Assembly (NCBI GenBank): GCA_002428485.1
Contig: DIWM01000016.1
Span: forward strand, 334-20,159
Direction: 5' to 3'
Length of the DNA stretch: 19,826 nucleotides
Origin: Deltaproteobacteria bacterium UBA6106
Lineage (GTDB): Bacteria; Desulfobacterota; Syntrophorhabdia; Syntrophorhabdales; Syntrophorhabdaceae
Part shown: piece after piece, positions 1 to 5,836 of the stretch
Layout: every line of letters begins with the position of its first letter
Position numbering within the stretch: position 1 is the first letter of the stretch
Notes under the pieces: generated by a model
The model's database searches: none
Seen by the model: only the letters and a program-made list of their open reading frames with translations
What the model was told of the DNA's origin: nothing
Position numbers and translations under genes: made by a program

Positions 1-80
1 ATCCCGAACACGGAAGTTAAGCTCTGCCACGCCGATGATACTGCACGGTTAACTGTGTGGGAAAGTAGGTAGTTGCCGGG
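1..80 (+). rRNA. rrf: 5S ribosomal RNA, 3' part
   Basis: The first 80 bases read as the last two thirds of a bacterial 5S rRNA. The loop B/helix III block with CCGAACACGGAAGTTAAGC is at about 4-22, and the helix IV/V block with GGGAAAGTAGGTAGTTGCCGGG is at about 59-80. The 5' part lies outside the window, so this is presumably the end of an rRNA operon. A T-rich run and a hairpin follow at once. The 3' end is placed by the GCCGGG that closes helix I and may be off by one or two bases. Confidence 0.93.
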
Positions 81-98
81 TTTTTTATTTTTAAGAAT

Positions 99-141
99 GA
101 AAAAGGCGTCAGGGGAATTATCCTTCCTTGACGCCTTTTTC
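99..141. terminator. Rho-independent terminator after the 5S rRNA
   Basis: GAAAAAGGCGTCA (99-111) is perfectly complementary to TGACGCCTTTTTC (129-141), a 13-bp stem with a 17-nt loop. The A-run before and T-run after the GC core make it usable in both directions. It sits 18 nt after the 5S rRNA end and is the obvious end of the rRNA operon. A copy of its left arm recurs at 2178-2192. Confidence 0.85.
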
Positions 142-328
142 ATATCAAATAGCGGCCGGGCGTTTTTTGCGGCTAACGACGTTACTTCGTTGTCGTGAAT
201 CCTCAACGTTTAAGACCCGCATCACAATTGGATTCATTATGCCAAGTTTGCTGCTTGCGGGTGCCCGGCAAGACTATTGGGACGATATTGTTCGGGGCTT
301 CCGGTTCCCTCCTCCTTCGATCATGTAC
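142..328. other. Gap between rRNA operon and first Fic gene
   Basis: No convincing gene, RNA or hairpin is visible here. A 69-codon open frame crosses it, but it begins inside the terminator hairpin, has no ribosome binding site and resembles nothing I recognise, so it is not called. Confidence 0.4.
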
Positions 329-420
329 AAATGCTAATACTAAAAAAATTAGCAGATAATTAGTAAATAGTTCTTGACTGTTCCAAATGCTAATACTAAA
401 ATAATTAGTAGAAAATTAGT
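329..420 (+). repeat. Two 36-bp direct repeats upstream of fic gene 1 (probable operator)
   Basis: Positions 329-364 and 385-420 are near-identical 36-bp units with a 56-bp period. Both begin AAATGCTAATACTAAAA and end AATTAGT. Inside the first unit GCTAAT (333-338) faces ATTAGC (348-353), and the second unit has the same layout, so each unit carries an inverted pair of CTAAT/ATTAG half-sites plus a third half-site at its end. The second unit covers the -10 box and ends directly at the start codon. This is the architecture of an operator bound by a DNA-binding protein; the winged-helix-like C-terminus of the Fic protein itself is the nearest candidate. Confidence 0.72.
374..402 (+). promoter_or_regulatory. 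Sigma-70-like promoter of fic gene 1
   Basis: TTGACT (374-379), 17-nt spacer, TAAAAT (397-402). Transcription would begin near 409, leaving a leader of only about 11 nt. No Shine-Dalgarno sequence precedes the ATG at 421, so the message may be close to leaderless. The -10 box lies inside the second 36-bp repeat. Confidence 0.65.
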
Positions 421-1728
421 ATGAAGATTCCAGAAAAAGCCCCAGATTGGACCAAGATCAAGTTCGATAAAACCGAATTTTCAGAAGAATTGACTAAAAC
501 CGTTCAAAAAGCTAATAAAGAGTACCTTTACTGGGACAAATTCAAACACATCGTACCGGAAACAATTCAACCGGAACATGCCTGGGCGTATCTAAAGGCC
601 TTCAGGATGGTCAATATGCACATGCTTCCGTTAACGGATAGGGAGGGTAACCATTTTCGATTCTGGTCGCCCGATTGTATCTCTGAATATCTTCATGGGA
701 TAGACCAGGATGCGGGCGGCCTTATTATTACGGATAACCCTTCTTTATATGCCGCAGAGAAAAAATGGTATTTAATGAAATCGATCGTAGAAGAGGCCAT
801 TGCATCGAGTCAGATCGAAGGGGCCGTTACAACGAGGAAGGTCGCAAAGGAGATGTTTGACTCAGGAAGAAAGCCAAAGGACAGGTCGGAGCAGATGATC
901 TTCAATAACTACCTGACAATCTCGAGAATAAAATCGCTCATCGATCAGCCCCTTAGCAAAGAGCTTCTCAAGGACTTGCAAAGATCTATGGCCCAAGATA
1001 CCCTGGATAATCCTGAACACTCAGGCAGGTTTCGCTTATCTACGGATGAACCGGTCTATATCTATGACTACGAAGGAAACATCATGCATATTCCACCCGA
1101 TCCATCTGCAATCGAGGGACTTGTAGACGACCTTTGCGGATTTGCAAATTCTGACAGTGACAGGTTTATTCACCCTGCAATTAAAGCGATTATCCTTCAT
1201 TTCTGGCTGGCATACATCCATCCTTTCAATGATGGAAACGGCAGGACAGCGAGGGCGCTGCTGTATTGGTGCATGCTGAAAAACAAGTACTGGCTTTTTG
1301 AATACCTATCGATCTCCAGAGTTATTATGAAAGCAAGGAATCAGTATTACAGGGCATTCCTCTATTCCGAGGTAGATGCCGGAGATATGACATATTTTAT
1401 TGTTTTCCATCTGAGGGCCATTGTCGCAGCGATCAAAGACCTCAAACGCTATATTGAGCGTAAACAGACAGAGCTAAGCTATGCGACCACGCAATGGTCG
1501 GATTATCCTTCATTGAATTACCGGCAGAAAGACGTACTGAGAAAAGCATTAGAAGATAGAAGCCTCACTTTTTCATTAAAGTCGCATATGCAAAAATATA
1601 ATGTAGTTCATCAAACCGCACGAACCGATCTTGCAGGTCTTTTCGGGTACGGGCTGCTCAAAAGGTATAAGCAAGGTAAAACCTATTATTTTTTGTCCGC
1701 TGATGATATAGATAAGAAATTGAGGTGA
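421..1728 (+). CDS. Fic family protein (probable AMPylator) with C-terminal winged-helix-like region
   Basis: Fic enzymes transfer AMP (or another nucleotide part) from a nucleotide to target hydroxyls. The core motif HPFNDGNGR is at residues 267-275, with catalytic His267 and phosphate-binding Asp271-Gly-Asn-Gly-Arg275. The inhibitory helix motif SSQIEG (129-134, with Glu133) lies N-terminal to it, which makes this a class II, self-inhibited Fic. Residues about 365-425 look like a winged helix (a helix pair, then LLKRYKQGKTYYFL as the wing), typical of long Fic proteins that may bind DNA. Length, 435 aa, is normal. The N-terminus MKIPEKAPDW is the usual opening of this subgroup, which supports the ATG despite the lack of a ribosome binding site. 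Its stop overlaps the next gene's region, so the two are coupled. The cellular target is unknown. Confidence 0.92.
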   Translation: MKIPEKAPDWTKIKFDKTEFSEELTKTVQKANKEYLYWDKFKHIVPETIQPEHAWAYLKAFRMVNMHMLPLTDREGNHFRFWSPDCISEYLHGIDQDAGGLIITDNPSLYAAEKKWYLMKSIVEEAIASSQIEGAVTTRKVAKEMFDSGRKPKDRSEQMIFNNYLTISRIKSLIDQPLSKELLKDLQRSMAQDTLDNPEHSGRFRLSTDEPVYIYDYEGNIMHIPPDPSAIEGLVDDLCGFANSDSDRFIHPAIKAIILHFWLAYIHPFNDGNGRTARALLYWCMLKNKYWLFEYLSISRVIMKARNQYYRAFLYSEVDAGDMTYFIVFHLRAIVAAIKDLKRYIERKQTELSYATTQWSDYPSLNYRQKDVLRKALEDRSLTFSLKSHMQKYNVVHQTARTDLAGLFGYGLLKRYKQGKTYYFLSADDIDKKLR

Positions 1729-1730
1729 AT

Positions 1731-2150
1731 ATGGCTGTGTTCAGTCTTGGCGATATTGAGAATGCCTTTCTTTTTGTCGGCTCAGCGCCATATGGGGAAA
1801 ACGAAGCCTATCTGGATACTGAGACGGGCAGGATATTCTACCGATCGGATATGGGCGGCATCGATGAGATCGCTGAAAACGAGGTTGATCCGGATGAGTT
1901 GACGGCGATCCCTCATAAGAACGACCTCGATCTGGGGAAAGCCCTTGTATTAGAGTTCGCTGCTTCGCACCTCCCGGATGAATATGACAGAGTGCTTGAT
2001 ATCTTCGGGCGGAGGGGCGCCTATGCACGGTTCAAGGATTTACTGGACTCAAAGGGGCTTCTGGAGACATGGTATCGTTTTGAAGACGACCGGGAAAAAG
2101 AAGCGCTCCGCTATTGGTGCGGGAAGAATAAGATAGAATTATCGGATTAA
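1731..2150 (+). CDS. UPF0158 family protein
   Basis: A 139-aa acidic soluble protein matching the UPF0158 family, recognised by HLPDEYDRVLDIFGRRGAYA and the following FKDLLDSKGLLETWYRFEDD segment, near residues 85-125. No biochemical function is established for this family. The gene starts right at the end of the fic gene: a GTG at 1725 overlaps the fic TGA, and an ATG at 1731 lies just after GAGGTGA. I chose the ATG, but the GTG would add only two residues. Such tight coupling means the two proteins are made together, so this could be a partner, target or antidote of the Fic protein; that is inference. Confidence 0.85.
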   Translation: MAVFSLGDIENAFLFVGSAPYGENEAYLDTETGRIFYRSDMGGIDEIAENEVDPDELTAIPHKNDLDLGKALVLEFAASHLPDEYDRVLDIFGRRGAYARFKDLLDSKGLLETWYRFEDDREKEALRYWCGKNKIELSD

Positions 2151-2177
2151 ACCTCCCTCCAGCACTTTTTTGCCCAT

Positions 2178-2192
2178 AAAAAAGGCGTCAGG
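2178..2192 (+). repeat. Copy of the left arm of the rRNA terminator
   Basis: AAAAAAGGCGTCAGG here repeats 14 bases of the terminator's left arm at 100-113. The right arm is missing, so no hairpin forms. It lies 28 nt after the UPF0158 stop, so the fic-UPF0158 pair is bracketed by two copies of the same short sequence. Confidence 0.6.
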
Positions 2193-2235
2193 TTTTTGTC
2201 CAAATTAACTACGCAACGGATGTTGACAATAAAGC

Positions 2236-2705
2236 TCAGCGAAGACGGAGTACCAGGTGCAGGGTGGATTCCTTCTTGATTCCGTACTGTTCAATCCGGA
2301 TGATTCCCCGCAGCTTGCTGCGGGGTAACACTGTTCCCTCTCCCCTCGCGGGAGAGGGTAGGGTGAGGGGGCATAATCATGCCGTTTCTATCCTCTGATA
2401 CCCCGCTGCTTGCGGCGGGGTAGTTCATTCGTATAATCGTCCCTCAAGAGCGGCAGGCCCTGAAAGATCAGCCGCTGCTGATCATAGGGTATGCCCTCCT
2501 TATCCCAGATCTTTGCCTTGACATTTGCAAGGCTGTCGGTCGATTCCACATCGAGGGTGATCGTCTTGCCGGTCAGGGTCTTGACGAATATCTGCATTGC
2601 AAGGGCAGGCATCGCCAATAGAAGCAGGATCAGCACCGCGGGAACGATGCGCCAATACACCCTCTTGATATGGAACGCTCGGCCTGTCATCATTTTGTAC
2701 GCCAT
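2236..2705 (-). pseudogene. Ubiquitin with export signal, interrupted by REP-like DNA
   Basis: Reading leftwards from an ATG at 2705, 36 residues form a classic signal peptide: basic stretch HIKRVYWR, hydrophobic core VLILLLLAMP, then ALA. The ALA cleavage site falls exactly before MQIFVKTLTGKTITLDVE (Met codon 2595-2597), the start of ubiquitin. By my hand comparison 38 of the first 47 residues equal human ubiquitin, with Lys6, 11, 27, 29, 33 and Ile44 kept and Lys48 replaced by Leu. Homology breaks near residue 54 (about 2436), and the frame then runs through hairpin repeats to a stop at 2388 (105 aa in all). In another frame at 2239-2286 the missing end reappears: YGIKKESTLHLVLRLR, matching ubiquitin residues 59-74, followed at once by TGA (2236-2238). 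The diglycine needed for conjugation is therefore absent even in the ancestral reading. No strong ribosome binding site precedes 2705; GGAG lies 17 nt away. Probably a horizontally acquired eukaryotic gene, now broken; the 105-aa truncated product could still be made. Confidence 0.88.
2299..2435. repeat. Compound REP-like insertion inside the ubiquitin gene
   Basis: Three GC-rich hairpins lie in about 137 bp: CCCCGCAGCTTGCTGCGGGG (2306-2325, perfect), CCCTCTCCC/GGGAGAGGG (2336-2358), and CCCCGCTGCTTGCGGCGGGG (2401-2420, one G-T pair). The two outer hairpins are variants of one sequence in the same orientation. The edges are inferred from where the ubiquitin coding sequence stops and resumes, so they are good to a few bases. 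No transposase is encoded. The layout resembles non-autonomous intergenic palindromic repeats. Confidence 0.75.
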
Positions 2706-2730
2706 AGGGATTATCGGCCGATCTCCGATC

Positions 2731-2736
2731 ATTATA
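2731..2736 (-). promoter_or_regulatory. Possible -10 box for the ubiquitin gene
   Basis: On the minus strand TATAAT occurs at 2736-2731, about 26 nt before the ATG at 2705. No good -35 box is visible 16-18 nt upstream, where the arm of an inverted repeat begins instead. It overlaps an alternative in-frame ATG at 2730-2732, which favours the start at 2705. Confidence 0.3.
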
Positions 2737-2743
2737 AGCAATT

Positions 2744-2842
2744 GGGGACATAGTTGACTAACGTGACTAACCGGTATGCAAAAGAAGAAAAGAGTTGACC
2801 GTGGGTGAAATAGTGATAAGCCAAGATAGTCAACTATGCCCC
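2744..2842. repeat. About 99-bp element with imperfect terminal inverted repeats
   Basis: GGGGACATAGTTGACTA (2744-2760) is the inverted copy of TAGTCAACTATGCCCC (2827-2842) except for one extra base. The 66 bp between carry no coding potential. Size and structure suit a miniature inverted-repeat element or a REP pair. It lies between the broken ubiquitin gene and the second fic gene and may have separated the former from its promoter. Confidence 0.6.
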
Positions 2843-2874
2843 TCATGGTGTCCCTAGTTTTTTCAAAAGAATGG

Positions 2875-2936
2875 TTATTAAACTTTAATTGCTTTTCCTT
2901 TAATAAGAAAGTATGATATGTAAGAAAGTTTAATAA
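2875..2936. promoter_or_regulatory. Operator-like half-sites upstream of fic gene 2
   Basis: TTATTAAACTTT (2875-2886) is the perfect inverse of AAAGTTTAATAA (2925-2936). The core TTTAATAAG also occurs directly at 2899-2907, 30 bp before its copy at 2929-2937. The three sites lie upstream of the -35 box, between -35 and -10, and just after the expected transcription start. The layout parallels the repeats before the first fic gene, although the half-site sequence differs. Confidence 0.6.
2889..2917 (+). promoter_or_regulatory. Sigma-70-like promoter of fic gene 2
   Basis: TTGCTT (2889-2894), 17-nt spacer, TATGAT (2912-2917); predicted start near 2924. A TTTAATAA half-site sits in the spacer and another covers the first transcribed bases. 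Confidence 0.6.
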
Positions 2937-2946
2937 GGGGGTGCAA

Positions 2947-4110
2947 GTGCAACGGGGAATGACAGGTAAGTATATCATTACCTCTACTGTCGGTGATGAG
3001 CCGGTTAAGGCATTTGTCCCGCAGCCCCTTCCTCCCGACCCCTCGTTAGTGATCGATGAGGCCCTGCGCGAATCCCTTGATCAGGCCCTTCTTGCGCTCG
3101 GTCGTCTTGATGGTGTCACGGCGCTGCTTCCCGACACCCATCTTTTTCTCTATATGTATGTTCGTAAGGAAGCGGTCCTTTCCTCTCAGATCGAGGGCAC
3201 GCAATCTTCCCTTTCCGACCTGCTGCTCTTTGAACTCGAAGAAGCCCCGGGAGTACCATTGGATGACGTGGTTGAGGTCTCCAATTATGTAGCTGCCCTT
3301 GAACACGGCTTGTCCCGCTGTGAAGGCGGATTTCCATTATCGAACAGACTCCTGAAGGAGATCCATGGTGTTTTGCTTCAACGAGGGCGCGGCAGCGATA
3401 AAACGCCCGGAGAATTTCGACGCTCTCAGAACTGGATAGGCGGTAGCAGGCCCGGTAATGCCATTTTTGTGCCCCCGCCGCCTGATCATGTGGCCGACGC
3501 GATGTCCGCTTTGGAACTATTTTTACACGATCGGGAACATCAATCGCCGATCCTTATTAAAGCAGCCCTTGCCCATGCCCAGTTTGAGACAACACATCCC
3601 TTCCTCGATGGTAACGGGAGGGTAGGCAGGCTTTTGATACTGCTTTTACTGTGCCTCAACGGGGTGCTGAAAGAGCCTTTACTCTATCTCAGTCTTTACT
3701 TCAAAACCCATAGACGGCAGTACTATGACCTCCTCAACTCGGTTCGCACAGAGGGGGATTGGGAAAAGTGGGTCTTATTTTTTACCGATGGTGTCCGCGA
3801 GACGGCAGAGAGCGCTGCCAAGACAGCCCGGCGCCTTGCTGAGATGGTGGAACGTGATCGGAAACGTATTCAGGGGTTCGGGCGAATATCGGGATCGTCC
3901 CTTCAGGTCCACCATTTGCTTCAACAGCGGCCCCTTACCACCCTTTCATCGCTTGCAGCAGGAACGCATCTCTCCATGCCTACAGTGACAAAGGCCATCC
4001 AGGCCCTCAAAGACGGGGGACTTGTTAAGGAGATAACGGGCCGGAAACGAGGAAGGATCTTTAGTTACGAAGAGTATTTGAATATCATGAACGAAGGGAC
4101 GAATCCGTAG
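2947..4110 (+). CDS. Fic family protein (probable AMPylator), second copy
   Basis: A 387-aa class II Fic protein. Counting from the GTG at 2947, the inhibitory motif SSQIEG is at 79-84, the flap FVPPPPDHV near 174-182, and the catalytic loop HPFLDGNGR at 217-225, with His217 the expected base. The C-terminal 60 residues (about 323-377) form a helix-turn-helix-like unit, with TLSSLAAGTHLSMPTVTKAI as the probable recognition part. The N-terminus (QRGMTGKYIITSTVG... AFVPQPLPP) is typical of the Fic_N-type subgroup. GTG at 2947 was chosen because AGGGGG lies 5 nt before it; GTG 2941 and ATG 2959 are alternatives. It shares little with the first Fic protein outside the motifs, so the two are not a recent duplication. 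Autoregulation is suggested by the upstream half-sites. Confidence 0.92.
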   Translation: MQRGMTGKYIITSTVGDEPVKAFVPQPLPPDPSLVIDEALRESLDQALLALGRLDGVTALLPDTHLFLYMYVRKEAVLSSQIEGTQSSLSDLLLFELEEAPGVPLDDVVEVSNYVAALEHGLSRCEGGFPLSNRLLKEIHGVLLQRGRGSDKTPGEFRRSQNWIGGSRPGNAIFVPPPPDHVADAMSALELFLHDREHQSPILIKAALAHAQFETTHPFLDGNGRVGRLLILLLLCLNGVLKEPLLYLSLYFKTHRRQYYDLLNSVRTEGDWEKWVLFFTDGVRETAESAAKTARRLAEMVERDRKRIQGFGRISGSSLQVHHLLQQRPLTTLSSLAAGTHLSMPTVTKAIQALKDGGLVKEITGRKRGRIFSYEEYLNIMNEGTNP

Positions 4111-4176
4111 AAATATTTAATTAACCCGACAGCCAAATTAAGAATTCGACATACCGCTCTTGTTTTGCGATTCGTG

Positions 4177-4205
4177 TTTACTTTTGAATATAGTGATACT
4201 ATACT
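4177..4205 (+). promoter_or_regulatory. Promoter of the zinc-ribbon gene
   Basis: TTTACT (4177-4182), 17-nt spacer, TATACT (4200-4205), giving a start near 4212 and a leader of about 26 nt that holds a strong GGAGGTGAGGA ribosome binding site. Confidence 0.6.
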
Positions 4206-4237
4206 CGATTCAAGGCAGAACCATGGAGGTGAGGAAG

Positions 4238-4411
4238 ATGCCCGGTAAAGAATACCAATGCAAGGACTGCGGACGCGCCTTCCTGGTATACGAGGAAGAA
4301 AAGAGGGGGCCGAAATGCCCAAGCTGCGAAGGCGGGAATGTGGCGAGGAAAGAGGCGCAGCCGCTGCCGGAGTGGTTATTGCAACTTAAAAATAAGACAG
4401 GCTCAAGCTGA
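4238..4411 (+). CDS. Small zinc-ribbon protein
   Basis: A 57-aa protein with two CxxC knuckles: Cys8/Cys11 (CKDCG) and Cys27/Cys30 (CPSCEG), spaced as in small FmdB-like or rubredoxin-like zinc ribbons. The second half is short and charged, ending in LPEWLLQLKNK. The ATG at 4238 is chosen because GGAGGTGAG lies 4 to 8 nt upstream; earlier in-frame starts fall within the leader or promoter. It has its own promoter and no clear operon partner. The function is unknown: metal binding is safe to infer, DNA, RNA or protein binding is not. Confidence 0.75.
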   Translation: MPGKEYQCKDCGRAFLVYEEEKRGPKCPSCEGGNVARKEAQPLPEWLLQLKNKTGSS

Positions 4412-4421
4412 AAATAATCAT

Positions 4422-4476
4422 TAGAATGGCGTGCCATTCTACAACATACGTCCATATAGTACAGGGTAGTACAGGG
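4422..4476. repeat. 20-bp palindrome and tandem 10-mer
   Basis: TAGAATGGC-GT-GCCATTCTA (4422-4441) is a perfect 9-bp-arm palindrome without a T-run, so a poor terminator. Sixteen bases on, TAGTACAGGG occurs twice in tandem (4457-4466 and 4467-4476). Both lie between convergent genes and look like intergenic repeat debris. Confidence 0.5.
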
Positions 4477-4564
4477 GACGTTCTTAAGAAATTAAATAAC
4501 TTTCCTTGCCGGATATAAAAATGATTGAACCTATGCGCTGCCGTGATCCTTTCCTCCTTATGCC

Positions 4565-5494
4565 TTACCCTAAATAAATATTTTCATTATGCCAATTGAC
4601 GAATTCGGTTGCAGGTTGATATTCAGGTTTTATAGGAATGTTAAGTTTCTTTCCATTCAAGGCATAGTAATCCCTGCCATTATCAAATTCTTCACGAATT
4701 CTTCTGCTTACTTCAAAACGAAAATCGTTGGTAATCGTCACATAACCTTGATCGAAGAGACGATGCAGGTCTGATCTTAAAAGAATGCCATTCCGTATAT
4801 CATGAGGGCCATCCTGGGCAAAGGGTTTTATATGGCCTGCTTCTAATGCCGGCAGAGTCCTTTCCAGAGTAACGGCGCATCTTCTATCGTATACATCTGT
4901 AACGATTATACGGAAACTCCCTTGACCAAGGCGCTGGTGAATGATCTGGGGTTCTCCATAGCGTGCAGTTAATTCATTTACTGCAGCTTCCTCTTTTATG
5001 AATTCTGTCATGGTTAACAGCCTTTGCTGTACCTGTTCCCAGAGCTGTTTGCCAAGATCGGCTGTGAGATCGTAGCATTTTCCTTGTTGAATGCTTATGC
5101 TCCAATCTTCAGGTACCGGTATCCAGTTATTGCGTGAAAAGAAAAATGGTTGCTCCAAGAGAATGCAGCCTATGTGGTAATCTTGTTTTGCAGGCGCGGC
5201 GCGCCTATATTGCTCTATCCTCGCCCTCATTTCTGTCAGCGAGGAAGCGCCGTTCTTGCTGCCGAAGGTGCTCCAGGCAAGGCTGCATGGCAGGATTGCG
5301 CTATGTGCAAAAAAACCACCGCCAACTATATAATTGTCCGGGCTGTGGAGTTTAAACAGAAATGGTTCACCGGGACTCAACGCCCTGAACGTGTGAGTAC
5401 CGCCGGGTTGCCAGAAGTTGACCTCATCGATTCCGGGCAATGCCGATAGGTATCTGAACCAATTACCGTCTGTTACTGCGATATATGCTTTCAT
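4565..5494 (-). CDS. HNH endonuclease with N-terminal PUA/EVE-like domain (putative restriction enzyme)
   Basis: A 309-aa soluble protein in two parts. The C-terminal part (about 195-275) is an HNH_2-type nuclease: RRCAVTL, then LEAGHIKPFAQDGPHDIRNG and LLRSDLHRLFDQGYV, giving His221, Asn235 and His244 as probable active-site residues. The N-terminal part (about 1-120) has the look of an EVE/PUA-like fold: YIAVTDGNWF at the start, NFWQPGG, then a long strand-rich stretch ending IGCILLEQPFFF. In related proteins such domains read modified bases, so a modification-dependent (type IV-like) restriction enzyme is likely. No methyltransferase or other restriction gene lies nearby, which fits this. 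The reader assignment is by pattern only. No clear ribosome binding site precedes the ATG. Confidence 0.8.
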   Translation of the reverse strand: MKAYIAVTDGNWFRYLSALPGIDEVNFWQPGGTHTFRALSPGEPFLFKLHSPDNYIVGGGFFAHSAILPCSLAWSTFGSKNGASSLTEMRARIEQYRRAAPAKQDYHIGCILLEQPFFFSRNNWIPVPEDWSISIQQGKCYDLTADLGKQLWEQVQQRLLTMTEFIKEEAAVNELTARYGEPQIIHQRLGQGSFRIIVTDVYDRRCAVTLERTLPALEAGHIKPFAQDGPHDIRNGILLRSDLHRLFDQGYVTITNDFRFEVSRRIREEFDNGRDYYALNGKKLNIPIKPEYQPATEFVNWHNENIYLG

Positions 5495-5671
5495 GAAGAA
5501 CTTATTTCAACGGGCTAATCGGGGTCAGGCATTGCGGTGATAGATTTGTTAACATTGAACATAGAACGTTGAGCAGTTTTGCTTCCGTAACCCCCACCCT
5601 TTTTCCATTCTCCTCCAAACCTATCGAAAATGCAACTGATTTATACCTGGAGGGCGCCTTGTTTTGTTTAC

Positions 5672-5706
5672 ATCGGCATTAGGCAATCGCAAATCGGCAA
5701 TTGAAT
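5672..5706. repeat. Degenerate heptamer array
   Basis: Five consecutive 7-bp units related to ATCGGCA (ATCGGCA, TTAGGCA and so on) fill 5672-5706. The phase is exactly 7 bp, as in the arrays at 5729, 6409, 6514, 9141 and 16142. Confidence 0.55.
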
Positions 5707-5728
5707 ATGTTGTCAAGATAAAAATACC

Positions 5729-5823
5729 GTGAGTCGTAAGGCGTGAGCCGTAAGGGGAAAAACACGATGATCGATTATCGATGATCGATATTCGAAGCCG
5801 ATTGCGGATCGTCGGATTCTCGC
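5729..5823. repeat. Heptamer array plus 59-bp direct repeat, copy A
   Basis: Four units of the type GTGAGTC/GTAAGGC (5729-5756) lead into a 59-bp block (5765-5823) built from CGATGAT/CGATTAT heptamers and containing the palindrome TATCGATGATCGATA. The block recurs at 6438-6496 with about 53 of 59 bases identical, on the other side of the toxin-antitoxin pair. Confidence 0.75.
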
Positions 5824-5836
5824 TTGTTTCGCCGGT

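Larger units (their letters stand above)
5495..5836. other. Gap between endonuclease gene and toxin gene
   Basis: No gene is seen. Its left half (5495-5670) shows nothing recognisable. The right half holds two arrays of 7-bp-phased repeats and the first 59-bp direct repeat, listed separately. Confidence 0.5.

Noticed and set aside
128..337. 69-codon open frame after the 5S rRNA terminator
   Set aside because: It begins inside the terminator hairpin, has no ribosome binding site and no recognisable similarity.
329..420. CRISPR array
   Set aside because: Only two repeats with a 20-bp spacer, AT-rich, overlapping a promoter; an operator explains them better.
2491..2757. Open frame on the plus strand opposite the ubiquitin gene
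   Set aside because: It is a shadow of the ubiquitin coding sequence, which explains its openness.
2706..2978. Longer N-terminus of the ubiquitin frame, starting at 2978
   Set aside because: It would run through the inverted-repeat element and the promoter of the second fic gene; a signal peptide begins naturally at 2705.
4422..4441. Rho-independent terminator
   Set aside because: A perfect palindrome but with no following T-run and a 2-nt loop, so listed as a repeat only.
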